From positions 15,179,975-15,243,974 of the forward strand of contig JBANSL010000009.1 in the NCBI GenBank assembly GCA_037127255.1: a stretch of 64,000 nt of DNA. The letters run 5' to 3'. A program made the translations under genes and the position numbers. Below the pieces are notes generated by a model that did not search any database, had not been told where the DNA came from, and was given only the letters and a program-made list of their open reading frames with translations. The stretch's first letter is position 1. Each line of letters opens with the position of its first letter. This DNA comes from Persicaria tinctoria. Taxonomy: Eukaryota; Streptophyta; Magnoliopsida; Caryophyllales; Polygonaceae. This document shows, one piece after another, positions 22,082-33,135 of this stretch.

Positions 22082-22414
22082 ACAAAACCTGTGCATCCCT
22101 GCAGCTTAGTCAAACAGATATATCATAAGTAAAATCAGACTAAATACCTGCAAGGGTTAGACAAATGTTGGATCAAATTTTTAAAGCATGAAAAAACCAT
22201 CCAACTGAAAACCATAAATAAAAAACCAAGGTCTTCCAAGACCTTTAAGCAGAGGTTTTCAAAGTCTAACAATCATCTCTCTCTTTTTGTCTTTCAACAA
22301 AGGGTGGATGTAAAAACAGTCACCAGAAATTCACCAAAAGTTTTGAAAATGTTTCCAACAAACCAGCAATGTATCAAGTTTCAGGGGTGGGATAGGGTGG
22401 GTTAAGGTTTAGGC

Positions 22415-24110
22415 TTAGTCATCCGGAGCATCATCAGTGAGCCTCGTCCACAGTCCTTCCAGCATCTTTGAAATCCCGCTCATCTCCTTCATCATTTCCT
22501 TCTGCAGCTCCTTAATATCCAGGCGAACCTCCTCCAAGCCCAACTCTAGGTTGTCCATGCGTTCATCGAAAGCTGGAGCAATGGGAAAGGCTTTTGAAGG
22601 AGTGGCAAGACTCAAGATCCCTTGGGGAGACCGAGTGATGCCAATCTTTTCAAGGCCTTTAGAGTCGAACTTACCCGTATGACGCAACTGTTCTTCAATT
22701 TTGACATCAATTCCAGAAGCTTTGAAGATAGGAGTCAAAAGGGTAGCAAAGGGGAGAGGAGAGCCTTTTCTGGCTTTTCTGGCATGAGCCATGGTTCCAA
22801 GGATAGTGTTGGCCAGATCAAGATCAAGGCCATTTAGGATGTGGAAGAGCAGGACCATAGCATTGTCTGTAAGGAGTGAGCCAGAGTTGAGACGGGGTAA
22901 GAGGCATCTAACAATGATGTTAAAAATTATTTTTGCCTCAAGGGTTAGGGATGAGTGGGTGAGTTGTTTTGAGGTGCTGTTGGATGCTTCGGGTAGGAGA
23001 TATTTGGCTCGGGCTAAGATGATGCAATTTTCTTTTGAGGGGTGGATTTCAGCGGGTGGAACAGGTGTAGGTAAGCCTAGGAAATCTGCAAAATCATTGG
23101 AGTTGAGAGAGATTCTAACCCCTTTGACGACAGACTCCAAAGACCAACCATCGGTGTCGTTTTTGGCTTTTAGGTTAATGTAGAAGAGTCGGGTAAGCTG
23201 GGGGTAGTAGACAGTCTCAAGGTTAAGAAGAGTCCAGGCTGTGGATTTTTTGAAGAGCTCAATGCAAGGTAACTTCAAAGCTTCAAAGAACTCAACATCT
23301 AAAAAATCAGAACAACTGATCTTACGAGTTCGAAACTCGTCTACCCACTTACCAGCAGTCTCAGCATCTTGAAACCAAGAGGAGGGCAAGGATTGATTTA
23401 CCTGGATATAGGCTGGGGGGTCTGCATTCTTTCTGCGCGCAATTGTTGTAGCAGCTCTCTTGACAGGCGCTACAAGACTCTTGACAGTGCCCTTCCTGGT
23501 GCGCTTGGGGGATGGAGGCTTGACAGGAGCAGGGGCTTTCCGCTTCTTCGGAGACGAGGGGAGGAGGAGGAGAAGGAGAGGGAGATTCTTCCTCAGACCC
23601 CGAGTCCTCACCGGACCCCGCTTTATCTCCTTCAGGTTCCTTGTCCTCTCCAGATCCCTCTTGCTCTTCTTCTTCAAGCTCCTCTTCGGATGGAACCTCC
23701 TCGGCTTCGACTTCCTTCCGAATCCACTCAGCTTCTCCCTTGCCCAGTTTCTTAGCAAGTTCGGCCTCCTCATCGGCCTTTTTCTTCCTCAAGGCCTCCT
23801 CCTCGGCTTCCTTGGCAGCATCTCTTTCCAGGAGGGCGTCTAGATCATCTTCCTCCTCATCCTCGTCTGGTTCCTCAGCCAAGATCTTCCTCTTCCCTTT
23901 CTGTTTAGCACTGATCGGCTTCTAAGCAGAGCGCTTTTGAGAGCCCTTGGGAACAATGGCCGAGCTCTCGGCGATGGTGCTCTGGACGACAGTTGGGATG
24001 ATAGCTTGAGGAGCGGGTTCAGGTGTGGGAGAGGTAGCAGGGGCCTGACGTCCCTTGGGGGTGGCGCCAAGTCGTTTGGGTGTGACAGCTTTCTTGGTTT
24101 TGGGTGCCAT
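22415..24110 (-). pseudogene. Extra 3' gene of the Sirevirus (env-like position; plant transposon protein domain)
   Basis: Starts MAPKTKKAVTPKRLGATPKG. A Lys/Pro-rich then strongly acidic Glu/Asp N-terminal half is followed by a folded domain from about 23440 to 22600 (SWFQDAETAGKWVDEFRTRK, later GWSLESVVKGVRISLNSNDF and ADFLGLP) and a C-terminal coiled coil. The folded part matches the 'putative plant transposon protein' domain seen beside Sirevirus pol. The slot is where env-like genes occur, but I see no signal peptide or clear membrane span. A TAG at 23922-23924 and a frame change near 23540-23575 break it. Role unknown. Confidence 0.75.
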
Positions 24111-24573
24111 GGAGGAAATCGGTTAGGGTTTTCTAAGAACAGATGAGAGGTTGAAGAAGGAGAAGGTGAAGGGATTTAGCTTAGATCTGAGTGTGGGTTG
24201 TAATCTGGTACAGAATTTGGTTTAAGTAGAGGGAGTGATGGGACGGGTTTAGGGTTCCAAGGAAAGAAATCATTACATTTCCAATTTGAAAGGTTTTCAA
24301 ATTCAAATTCAAATATCCATTAAAATCGGACAAGATAACTAAAAAATCTATTTCCAAAAATAAAATATCTTTAACGGTTTAAGAAAATTACTAAATGGAC
24401 AATTTTTGAAATCCGATTAAAACAAATATAATTGATTAAATATCTAAAAAGATATTAACCAAAAATATATGATCCGATATATGTACTCCACCATTTAGTT
24501 CACACACCTTGACATGGTTCTCAAGGGTCTTGACACTAAGTAGAATTTATCTTTCGTAAAGGGAAAGCTCCCC

Positions 24574-27500
24574 CTACGAAAGTGCATCCTTGTTAAGCAT
24601 CCCAATCTCTCGTCTAATGAAGGTGAACCTGTCCTCTGCCAAAGGCTTAGTAAAAATGTCAGCCCATTGATAATCAGTAGAAATATAAGATATGGACACA
24701 TCACCTTTTTCAACATGATCTCTAATGAAATGATGCCTTACATCAATATGTTTGGTCCTTGAATGCTGAACAGGATTCTTAGTGATGGAGATGGCACTTG
24801 TATTGTCACACTTAATTGGAATACCTTTGAGGTTGATGCCAAGATCTCGCATTTGTTGGGCTATCCAAAGGATTTGGGAGCAACAGGCTCCAGCTGCAAT
24901 GTATTCGGCTTCTGCAGTGGATAGAGCAACTGAGTTTTGTTTCTTTGAGTGCCAACTGATCAAAGATGCTCCTAAGAATTGGCAACATCCTGATGTACTC
25001 TTTCTATCCACCTTATAGCCTGCAAAATCTGCATCAGAATATCCAATTAAAGTGAAATCCTTTTGCTTTGGGTACCATAGTCCAAGTTTCTTAGTGCCAT
25101 TGAGATATCGAAAGATCCTCTTCACAGCCACGAGGTGAGATTCTTTAGGATCAGCTTGAAACCTAGCACACATGCAACCACTAAACATGATGTCAGGTCT
25201 ACTAGCCATGAGATATAATAAAGATCTAATCATTCCTCGATACTCCTTTTGATTGACACTTATTCCATTCTTGTCTTGATCTAGAGACAATGCTGAGCTC
25301 ATGGGAGTGTTGGCTGCCTTGGATTGGTCCATCTTGAACTTCTTCAAGAGATCCTTAGTGTACTTGCTTTGGTTAACAAAGATCCCTTTCTTGGATTGAT
25401 GAACTTGTAATCCCAAAAAGAAGTTGAGTTCACCCATCAAGCTCATCTCAAATTCACTGCACATGATGTCAGAAAATTCCTTGCACAAAGATGTGTTAGT
25501 AGCACCAAATAATATATCATCAACATAAATTTGAATGACCAAAATGTCCTTTCCTTTGGTCTTGATAAAAAGAGTCTTGTCGATCAACCCCCTTTTAAAA
25601 TCATTTTCTAAAAGATATTTTGACAAGCGCTCATACCAAGCTCTTGGGGCTTATTTCAAACCATAAAGCGCTTTGTCAAGTTTATAAACATGATTGGAAA
25701 ATTCTGAGCTTTCAAAACCTGGGGGTTGAGCCACATAAACTTCTTCCTCTACGAAACCATTGAGAAAAGCACACTTGACATCCATTTGATATAACTTTAT
25801 GCTCATAAAAGATGCAAATGCTAATAAAATACGAATGGCTTCAAGCCTGGCTACGGGAGCAAAGGTCTCCTCGTAGTCAATACCTTCTTCTTGATTGTAG
25901 CCTTGGGCGACAAACCTTGCCTTGTTCCTCACAATCTTACCATTCTCATCCAGCTTGTTTTGAAATACCCATCGAGTGCCAATGACTGATTGATGCTTTG
26001 GCCTAGGCTTCAACTTCCAGACTTTATTCCTTTCAAATTCATTAAGCTCACTTTGCATAGCAATGATCCAATCTGGCTCCTGAAGTGCTTCATCTACCTT
26101 CTTTGGCTCAATAAGAGAAACAAACGCGTGAAAAGCACAAAGATCTTTAAGTTTAGAACAAGTTTGAACACTAGAAGTAGGGTTAGAAATGATATCCTTT
26201 AATGAGTGTGATGAGGAGTATTTGAATTTCCTTTTGCTAGTCTCAGCTCCTTGATTCGTCACACTGGTAGGATTGACTTGTAGTGCATCTGACTCCGTGG
26301 TCTTGTTAAGTTCAGTTACAACAGTTTCTGACGTCTCAACACTGTTGGATTGGACACCAAGGGTTTTGGACGCATCTTCAACACCTTGGGCCACTTCTTC
26401 AGTGTTGAGAATCTGTTCCTGCATGTTCCTCTTCTCTATGTTCTTGGTAGCAGCATCATCACCTTCCTCGTTCTCTTCATGGATATTAAGATCTATATCT
26501 GCAACACTTTCACTCAAAGCACCGTCATTGCATTCATCAAAAATAACATGTATACTTTCTTCAACTACCTGGGCCCTTTTATTGAAGATTCTATAAGCTT
26601 TGCTACTCGTGGAATAGCCAAGAAATATACCTTCATCACTACGCACATCAAATTTCCCAAGGTTATCTTTTCCATTGTTATGAACAAAACAAGTACAACC
26701 AAAGGGTTTAAAATAAGATATAAGTGGTTTGCGGCCTTTGAAAAGTTCATAAGGAGTTTTCTTTAAGATAGAACGAATAAGACAACGATTTAAAATGTAG
26801 TTAGCTGTGTTAATAGCCTCAACCCAATAGGTTTTAGGTAATGCATTTTCTAAAAGCATAGTCCTGGCCATATCCTCTAAGGTGCGGTTCTTGCGTTCCA
26901 CAACCCCGTTTTGTTGAGGTGTCCTAGGAGCAGAAAAGTTATGGGAGATGCCATATTTAGCACAAAACAAATCAAATTGAAGTTGATCAAACTCCCTACC
27001 ATGATCACTCCGAATAGACACTATGGGCTCATTTCTTAAAGTTTGCAACTCCTTACAAAGTTTTTAAAACTCAAATAAGGCCTCTGATTTTTCTTTCAAA
27101 AATGCAACCCAAGTATATCTAGAAAAATCATCAACGACAACTAGCATGTACTTTTTACCATTGGGAGATTTGACTCGCATAGGACCACATAAATCCATAT
27201 GTAAAAGTTCAAGGGGTCTAGAAGAACTTACAACCTTTTTGGGTTTGAAGGAGCTACGTGTTTGTTTACCTCGTGTGCATGCATTGCACATATCAATACC
27301 TTTGAAGTCCATTTCAGGTAGCCCTCTTACAAGCCCTTTGGACACAAGCTTCTGTAGTGTATGTGGACTCACATGACCGAGTCTCCTGTGCCAGAGCTTT
27401 GGATCGTCCGTCAAAGCCTTTAGACAGGTTAAGCTTCCTTGTGCCACTTGATCAGCAATTACGGCGTAAATATTGTTGTAACGATATGCAGTTAGAATAA

Positions 27501-28199
27501 CTTCACCTATATCTTCTCTGCACACTATACATCTTTTCTTGTTAAATCTGACATTGTTACCACTATCACATAATTGAGAAACGCTAAGCAGATTATACTT
27601 TAAACCATTAACAAGATAGACATTTTTAATACTATGGCTGGAATCACTTCCAACACTACCAATACCAACAATGTCGCATTTCCCTTTGTCACCAAGAGTG
27701 ATTGTTCCCGTGGATTGCTCCTTTAGATCATGAAAGAGAGAACTCTTCCCACTCATATGCCTTGAGCATCCACTATCAATAATCCATTTGTGTTCTTTCA
27801 CCTTGGTGATTTCCTGCAAGACAAACATCAACCTTTGTGGCTAGACCAATAAGCAAATTTGGATCCATTGTTGGGGTAAACCATATTTGGTAAAATAGTG
27901 CCTTTTGGGACCCAAACTTGTGTTATCCGTTCTTTTCTCAAATGAACAGGAAATGTATTGCGAACAATATATGGATCCTTTCTTCTATAAGGGCAGGTCT
28001 CTTTTACATGTCCCTTTCTCGCACAGTGGTGACATATAGGAGAGGTTCTGCTTCCTTTTGCCTTTACAAAAGTGGTAATGTGTTGCTTCTTTAAAAACTT
28101 TGGATTGTAACCAATACCACTCTTGTTTAGAGAGCTTTGTTGCTCACCCAACATCTTATCGAGAGAGCCTTTGGATTTGGTAAAACTTATGAGGGCTGT
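24574..28199 (-). pseudogene. pol: Sirevirus Pol (protease-integrase-RT-RNase H), disabled
   Basis: Read along the minus strand: a second zinc knuckle CHHCARKGHVKETC (near 28050); protease active site in WIIDSGCSRHM (near 27770); pre-integrase HRRLGHVS and C-x2-C; integrase D residues in LHMDLCGP and RSDHGREF, with the catalytic Glu region at [11 protein letters not shown] from [11 protein letters not shown] to the catalytic IYVDDILFG (near 25530); RNase H with YSDADFAG and STAEAEYIA. It ends at 24574. Lesions: a frameshift near 27830, TAA at 27064-27066 inside integrase, and TAA at 25648-25650 where GLKQAPRAW is invariant in the family (CAA to TAA, a C-to-T change). The pieces total nearly full length. 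Confidence 0.9.
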
Positions 28200-29627
28200 C
28201 TATTGGTCTAGAATCTTATTATTCAGGGAGATCTTCTCGTTCTCTAAGTCATGATGCTCATTTCTTAGAGAGGAGAGATCTTGCTTGAGTTCAGATTTCT
28301 CCGAATCAAGCATCTTGACTTTAATGTCAAGACCTGAATAAGAAGCTTCAAGACCTTTGACCCTCATAGACAGATCCTCAATAGTTCTTTCCTGGTCCAC
28401 AGTTCTCTTAATAAGAATGTTAGTTTGGGCAATAAGCTTTTCTTCATTGGCAATCATATTGGAAAGGAATTCTGATAATACCTCTTTTGGACTTTCCATA
28501 AGTTCTCTTACAGTAGCTTCAAGCTTTTCTTCATGGGATTCATCTTCTGAGGCCATAAGATAAATGTTGGCCTTCTCATCGTCGGAGTCAGAGTCGGAAT
28601 CACTCCAAGTAGCCACCATAGTTTTCTTCTTCCATTTGTCACCTTTCTTGGGCTGGCTCCTTGTCTTTTGAGGGCAGTCCTTCACAAGATGATCTGTTTC
28701 ACCACATTCAAAACAAGACAACGGTTTAGTCTTCTTTTCATACTTGTTGTATTGAGGCTTACCTCGAAATTTTGAAGACTCTGATCCATCCTTGTTGTTG
28801 AATTGCTTCTTCATTTTGAGAATTCTAGCAAGGCCTCTTGTGATAAGAGAAAAAGGATCATCCTCATCGTCATCCTCATCTTCGGAATCAGATCCATCCT
28901 TGGGCTCATCCTTCTTAGACGTAAGTGCCAAGTTCTTAGTGCTAGCTGGAAGTTCTCCATTGTCTTCATTAATGATCATCTCATTCGTGATCAGCTTTCC
29001 AAGAAGGTCATCAAGGGGTAGAGTGGTGAGGTCCTGGGCTTCCTCTATAGCTGTTACTTTTGGACCCCATTTCTCCTTTGGAAGGCACCTCAGTATCTTC
29101 CTTACTTTCTCAACGTTGGTAAAGCTCTTGCCGAGAGAGTCAAGGTTGTTGGTGATTTCTGTGAATCGTGTGAACATGGCCTTGATTGACTCATCAGACT
29201 TCATCTTAAAGAGCTCATACTTTCGAAGGAAGATGCTGATCTTGGTGTCTTTTACTTGGCTCGTTCCTTCATAGGTGACGACTAACTTGTCCCAAATCTC
29301 TTTAGCTGACCTACAAGATGAAATACGGTTAAACTCATCAGTGCTAAGACCACAATAAAGTAAGTTAATAGCCTTGTAGTTTTTGGAGATGGTTTCAAGA
29401 TCTGCTTGGTTGTATTCAGACCCCTTCTTTGCAACTTTGGTGTCATTTGGTCCATCTTTTTCTGGAATCTTCGGACCATTCTCTATAATGTTCCAAAGCT
29501 CTAGATCTTGGTCAATGATAAACATCTTCATCAAAGATCTCCAGTGGACAAAGTTGTTTCCTACAAAGAGTGGTGGTCTGCTTGTGGACCTTCCCTCTGC
29601 AAATCCTCCGCTTGCTTCACCAGACAT
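28200..29627 (-). CDS. gag: Sirevirus Gag (475 codons)
   Basis: An intact frame beginning MSGEASGG. Residues about 20-230 are the UBN2-type capsid/nucleocapsid core (FVGNNFVHWRSLMKMFI, then EIWDKLVVTYEG). An acidic stretch, DSEDEDDDEDDPF, lies at about 247-259. The CCHC zinc knuckle CFECGETDHLVKDC is at 305-318. The C-terminal ~100 residues are predicted coiled coil. It packages the element RNA into cytoplasmic particles. The frame ends at TAG (28200-28202), but the same frame reopens into a second zinc knuckle, so this stop may be a mutation or a natural gag/pol boundary. Confidence 0.9.
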   Translation of the reverse strand: MSGEASGGFAEGRSTSRPPLFVGNNFVHWRSLMKMFIIDQDLELWNIIENGPKIPEKDGPNDTKVAKKGSEYNQADLETISKNYKAINLLYCGLSTDEFNRISSCRSAKEIWDKLVVTYEGTSQVKDTKISIFLRKYELFKMKSDESIKAMFTRFTEITNNLDSLGKSFTNVEKVRKILRCLPKEKWGPKVTAIEEAQDLTTLPLDDLLGKLITNEMIINEDNGELPASTKNLALTSKKDEPKDGSDSEDEDDDEDDPFSLITRGLARILKMKKQFNNKDGSESSKFRGKPQYNKYEKKTKPLSCFECGETDHLVKDCPQKTRSQPKKGDKWKKKTMVATWSDSDSDSDDEKANIYLMASEDESHEEKLEATVRELMESPKEVLSEFLSNMIANEEKLIAQTNILIKRTVDQERTIEDLSMRVKGLEASYSGLDIKVKMLDSEKSELKQDLSSLRNEHHDLENEKISLNNKILDQ

Positions 29628-29671
29628 GATCGAAAACTCACAAGATTGTTAGATCAAAAACAGTGAGTAAA

Positions 29672-29685
29672 GCTCTAATACCAAT
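29672..29685 (-). other. Sirevirus primer-binding site
   Basis: The minus strand reads ATTGGTATTAGAGC immediately after the 5' LTR, one base off the usual TGGTATCAGAGC complementary to initiator tRNA-Met. Confidence 0.8.
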
Positions 29686-30680
29686 TGAAGGTTCGATAAT
29701 ATAAGAACAATGTAATAAGAAATACTCTAGAAGGGGGGTTTAATAGAGTATGCCCGTTTTTCGCAGAAAGTCTCAAGACTTTTGGAGCTTGTACCAAAAC
29801 CTTTGAGATAAACCTGAATCACAAAGTTAAACAATTTGAACCAAGTGCGGAAATAAGGTAAAGCAAATAAGTAAAGAACAAGAGTAATTGTTTACGAGGT
29901 TCAGCACAACTTGGCCTACGTCCCCACCTAGGGTTCTTCCATAACCCTAGGATTCAAAGGCTTTATTGATTCGCTTAGCTTAGGATCCTAATAGCTCACC
30001 GAGAAGCCTCTCTCCTATACAATTGCAATCTAGTCAACTCAAGTTCCCTTGGAGTCCTAGACCAATCTAGAAGAGCCCCACCTCTCTCAGCTATCTAGTA
30101 CAATCCTCTTACTCTCACAAATCAATAGTCTAGTGCAACTTCCCGAGTTATAAACTCTCGAGTAACACTATAAATGAATATATCCTATAAGCTCACAGTG
30201 ACTCTCAAAGGCTTTGAAATAAACAACAAACTCTTTGAGCGCTTAGCAGAGAGACACTTTGGAAGACAGAATCGCTTGATGATTGAAAACTCGTGTAGCA
30301 CTTGTCTCTTCTGTCTTCTTCCTTCTTTCCTTTATATACGAGTGGAATGGCGCCTGAGGATCTTCACCAACGGCTCTAGAATCAGACTTGATCTTCAATC
30401 TTCTATATAAGGACACTTCGAAGCCATGATCCGTTTTTGAATAAGATCTCCTCATATGCACCAAAGGAAAGAGATAATCTCAAATATACTTCCTGAAATC
30501 GTTAGTCCAACATATACATATAATATAACGGAAGTATATAATAAGATATAATAATATTCGGACAAATAATATAGGTTTTGTATTTCATCAACTATTAATG
30601 CACCAAGGCCTTTGACACAAACATCCTGTCAAGGCCCTTGAAACATTTATTCCATTTTCCATCAAGGGAGGGAGTTATCA
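29686..30680 (-). repeat. Sirevirus 5' LTR
   Basis: On the minus strand it starts TGATAACTCCCTCCC and ends GAACCTTCA (TG...CA). It is followed at once by the primer site. Confidence 0.92.
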
Positions 30681-31871
30681 TCCATGATCTTCATTTGTGA
30701 TAGCAACACTATAACTCTCTCTTTGGATCTTCATGCTCTTGTTAGTGTCATGAGCATCCAACCATCTAAAGTAGGTGCATTTTTCATCTTCCTACAAAGA
30801 AGTAAAACAAAATATCAAACCAACAGTCTACCAAATATGAAGCAATTTTCTTGCAAATTATGAAATCAGCTAACCAAACAGCTAACCAAATGCCAGAATT
30901 TTTCAGCTAACCAAATAGTCTTCCTACAAAGAAGCATTATCCAGCCAGATCAAATTATGCAAGCTTATTTGAAAGATGTACACATTCTACAATTCCATAT
31001 TATGCATACACCTATTCTGACATAAAACTGTTCTGATAGTGTAACAAATATGAAGCAACTATGAAGCAATTCTCTTCTGACAGAAAACTCTTCTGACCGT
31101 CAGAAAACTCTTCTGAGAGTATACTAAATATGAAGCAAATATGAACATGCATATATAAAGCAAATATGAAGCAATTCTCTTATGACAAAAAACTCATACA
31201 ACCTCTATCTGAAAGATGTACACAACCATTTTATGCATACACCAGTGCTACCTCTTTTGACAGAAAACTCATTCTACAACCATATGTTCAACATACACAC
31301 CAGTACTTTCATTCTCCAATTCATGAAATATGAGAAATTTGAGAAAATCTGAGAAAACCTGTACAAGCTCAAGGCGATAATGGAAAACATAGCAAATCTG
31401 ACACAAAATCACAACCACAGTACGTATGCATACACCAGCTTGATATCCATAATGGAAATCAAATTCGAAAACCCTCACAGTTTCCCCAATTCAAATAAAA
31501 TTCGAAAACCTGTACAAACTCAAGACGAATTTGAAATGCCAGTTTGATATCCACAGTGGAATCCCTAAAATTGAAATCAAATTCAAAAACCTTAACAGTT
31601 TCCCCAATTCGAAAAGCCAAAATTAAAATTCGATCGAACTTAGGAGATAGACAAAAGATTGGAATACCTTCCATAATGGACAAACATAAAATTGTCTTCC
31701 TGAATTTCTAGTGTATTTGCAAGTTTGCAATCTCGCAAGGAAGCCATGCTTGCACCTTTCAATTGAAGATTCATCGTCGACTCTTCTCCGAGCATTTGAT
31801 TTCATGGATGAGCTTTGTTGTCCCCAACCCTCCGTCATCCTTAGAAAGTCTTTGCCCTTTGTTGTCCCCAA
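30681..31871 (-). pseudogene. GRF zinc-finger/membrane protein, exon 1 and 5' part of exon 2
   Basis: Exon 1 (31871-31668) starts MGTTKGKDF and encodes a GRF-type zinc finger start, CKHGFLARLQTCKYTRNSGR then QFYVCPLWK, ending at AAG|GTATTCC. After an ~870-bp intron, exon 2 starts at 30791 with EDEKCTYFRWLDAHDTNKSM, which supplies the last cysteine and the F-R-W signature of the GRF finger, and runs in frame to 30681 where the Copia element is inserted. In other proteins GRF fingers bind single-stranded DNA or RNA. The gene lies on the opposite strand between the two CACTA genes, so it may be a passenger or belong to this CACTA family. Confidence 0.75.
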
Positions 31872-33135
31872 CCCTCCATTGTCGACTCTTCTCTTCTGTA
31901 ACTGCTAGATCTCTCCAGCCAAGCTAAGTTCATCTCTACACATTTCTCTCCGGCCAATCTTCGTTCTTTCATTTTCCTCTGTAAAAAAAATTATGACATG
32001 GCAAATTGGTAATTTATCCAACAGTAGGTGCAATTGGAAAAAAAATAGGGTTTAGGGTTAGTGTTAGGGTTAGGGTTTAGGGGTTAGGGTTTAGGGTTAG
32101 GTTTTAGATCAAGGTAGATCACTCAATAGATTGAGTGGTGATCAATATAGTTGGTGTTGCTTATCTATTTGTAATTATGAGGTGGCAAAAATGGATGCCA
32201 CGTGTGTTTTCCGACGTCCATCTGGCGTGTTTTCCGATTTAGGGTTTAGGGTTTGGGGTCTAGGGTTTAGGGTTAGATGAAGATAGATCACTCAATATAT
32301 AGATCGATCGAGTGGTATAGTTCGTCCTCCAACCTCTAATGGTAAATATGATTCTTACATTTCGTTCCGAGTTATCGCAATTCCTACATTTCATACACAT
32401 TCCTCAAATGTGATCGTGATCAAGATAGTTTGTTTCGTTTTTCATAAAATATGCGCCTCTTATAGGGTTGAAATAAATAAAAGCATTTTTCATGCACATT
32501 TCTTATATTTGGTATTGTGATCGAGATAGTTTTTTCCGTTCTCACAAAATGTGAGTTGAATTGTTTATGGTTTACATATTTTATCCATTCACCGAGATAG
32601 TTCATTTGGTCAAGGTAGTTTCGATCAAGATAGGTGGAGTGTTGAGTATTCATTTAATGTAGAGATCAAGGTACTTTGTTTGGATCGTGGAATCTTGATC
32701 AAATGTACAAGGTTTTATACTTAATTAAAATAAAACCTAAAGTAACTTTTAAAACCTTTCTTTTGAAAAAACTTTAGGAATTTAATTGATATATATGTAT
32801 ATGTATATATATATCTAGGGATAATCAATTGTATATTACAAATGCTTCTTATGTAATTATGAAACTAACCTAAAGTATTCATTTAATGGTGTTGTGTTCA
32901 ATTATAATTTGTATATATAATGACTTGTATATATGTATCGAATGACTTGTACAAATTTCTGAAAGTGAAAAATTGGGAGGGAAAGTGAAATATTGGGAGG
33001 GAAGTCCAAAATCCAAATTTCAGATAGGCCCATTTCAGAAAAAGCCTAACTCTCTCCTCTCTCAATCATTGTCCACATTTCAGAAACCCTAGCCTAACTC
33101 TCTCCTCTCTCAAGCGCCCTCTCCATCCACAAAAT
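31872..33135. other. CACTA internal spacer between divergent genes
   Basis: This separates the minus-strand GRF gene start from the plus-strand CACTA gene 2, and would hold both promoters. It contains two telomere-like blocks (separate entry). The pyrimidine-rich leader CTAACTCTCTCCTCTCTCAA occurs near 33048, 33091 and 33146. Confidence 0.4.
32041..32325 (+). repeat. Two interstitial telomere-like blocks in a tandem duplication
   Basis: Blocks of TTTAGGG and variants (GTTAGGG, TTTGGGG) lie at 32045-32105 and 32238-32276. Each is followed by GATNAAG(G/A)TAGATCACTCAAT, so the block and its flank were duplicated together with a spacing of about 180 bp. TTTAGGG is the usual plant telomere unit. 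Confidence 0.8.

Larger units (their letters stand above)
21067..30680 (-). mobile_element. Sirevirus-type Ty1/Copia retrotransposon (9.6 kb)
   Basis: Two LTRs (21067-22062 and 29686-30680) flank gag, pol and an extra 3' gene, all on the minus strand. The 5-bp TSD TCCAT is perfect (21062-21066 and 30681-30685). The tRNA-Met-type primer site directly follows the 5' LTR, and a purine tract precedes the 3' LTR. By eye the LTRs differ at about two dozen positions over ~995 bp, so the insertion is fairly young but not fresh. Order gag-PR-INT-RT-RNaseH plus a downstream gene is the Sirevirus (SIRE/Maximus) arrangement. Several stops and frameshifts make it non-autonomous. Confidence 0.92.

Noticed and set aside
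22437..23925. Plus-strand open frames opposite the Sirevirus extra gene (Ser- or Arg-rich)
   Set aside because: They are shadows of the biased acidic and Lys-rich minus-strand coding sequence.
28357..29274. Plus-strand open frames opposite gag
   Set aside because: Antisense shadows of gag; no domain and composition reflects the complementary codons.
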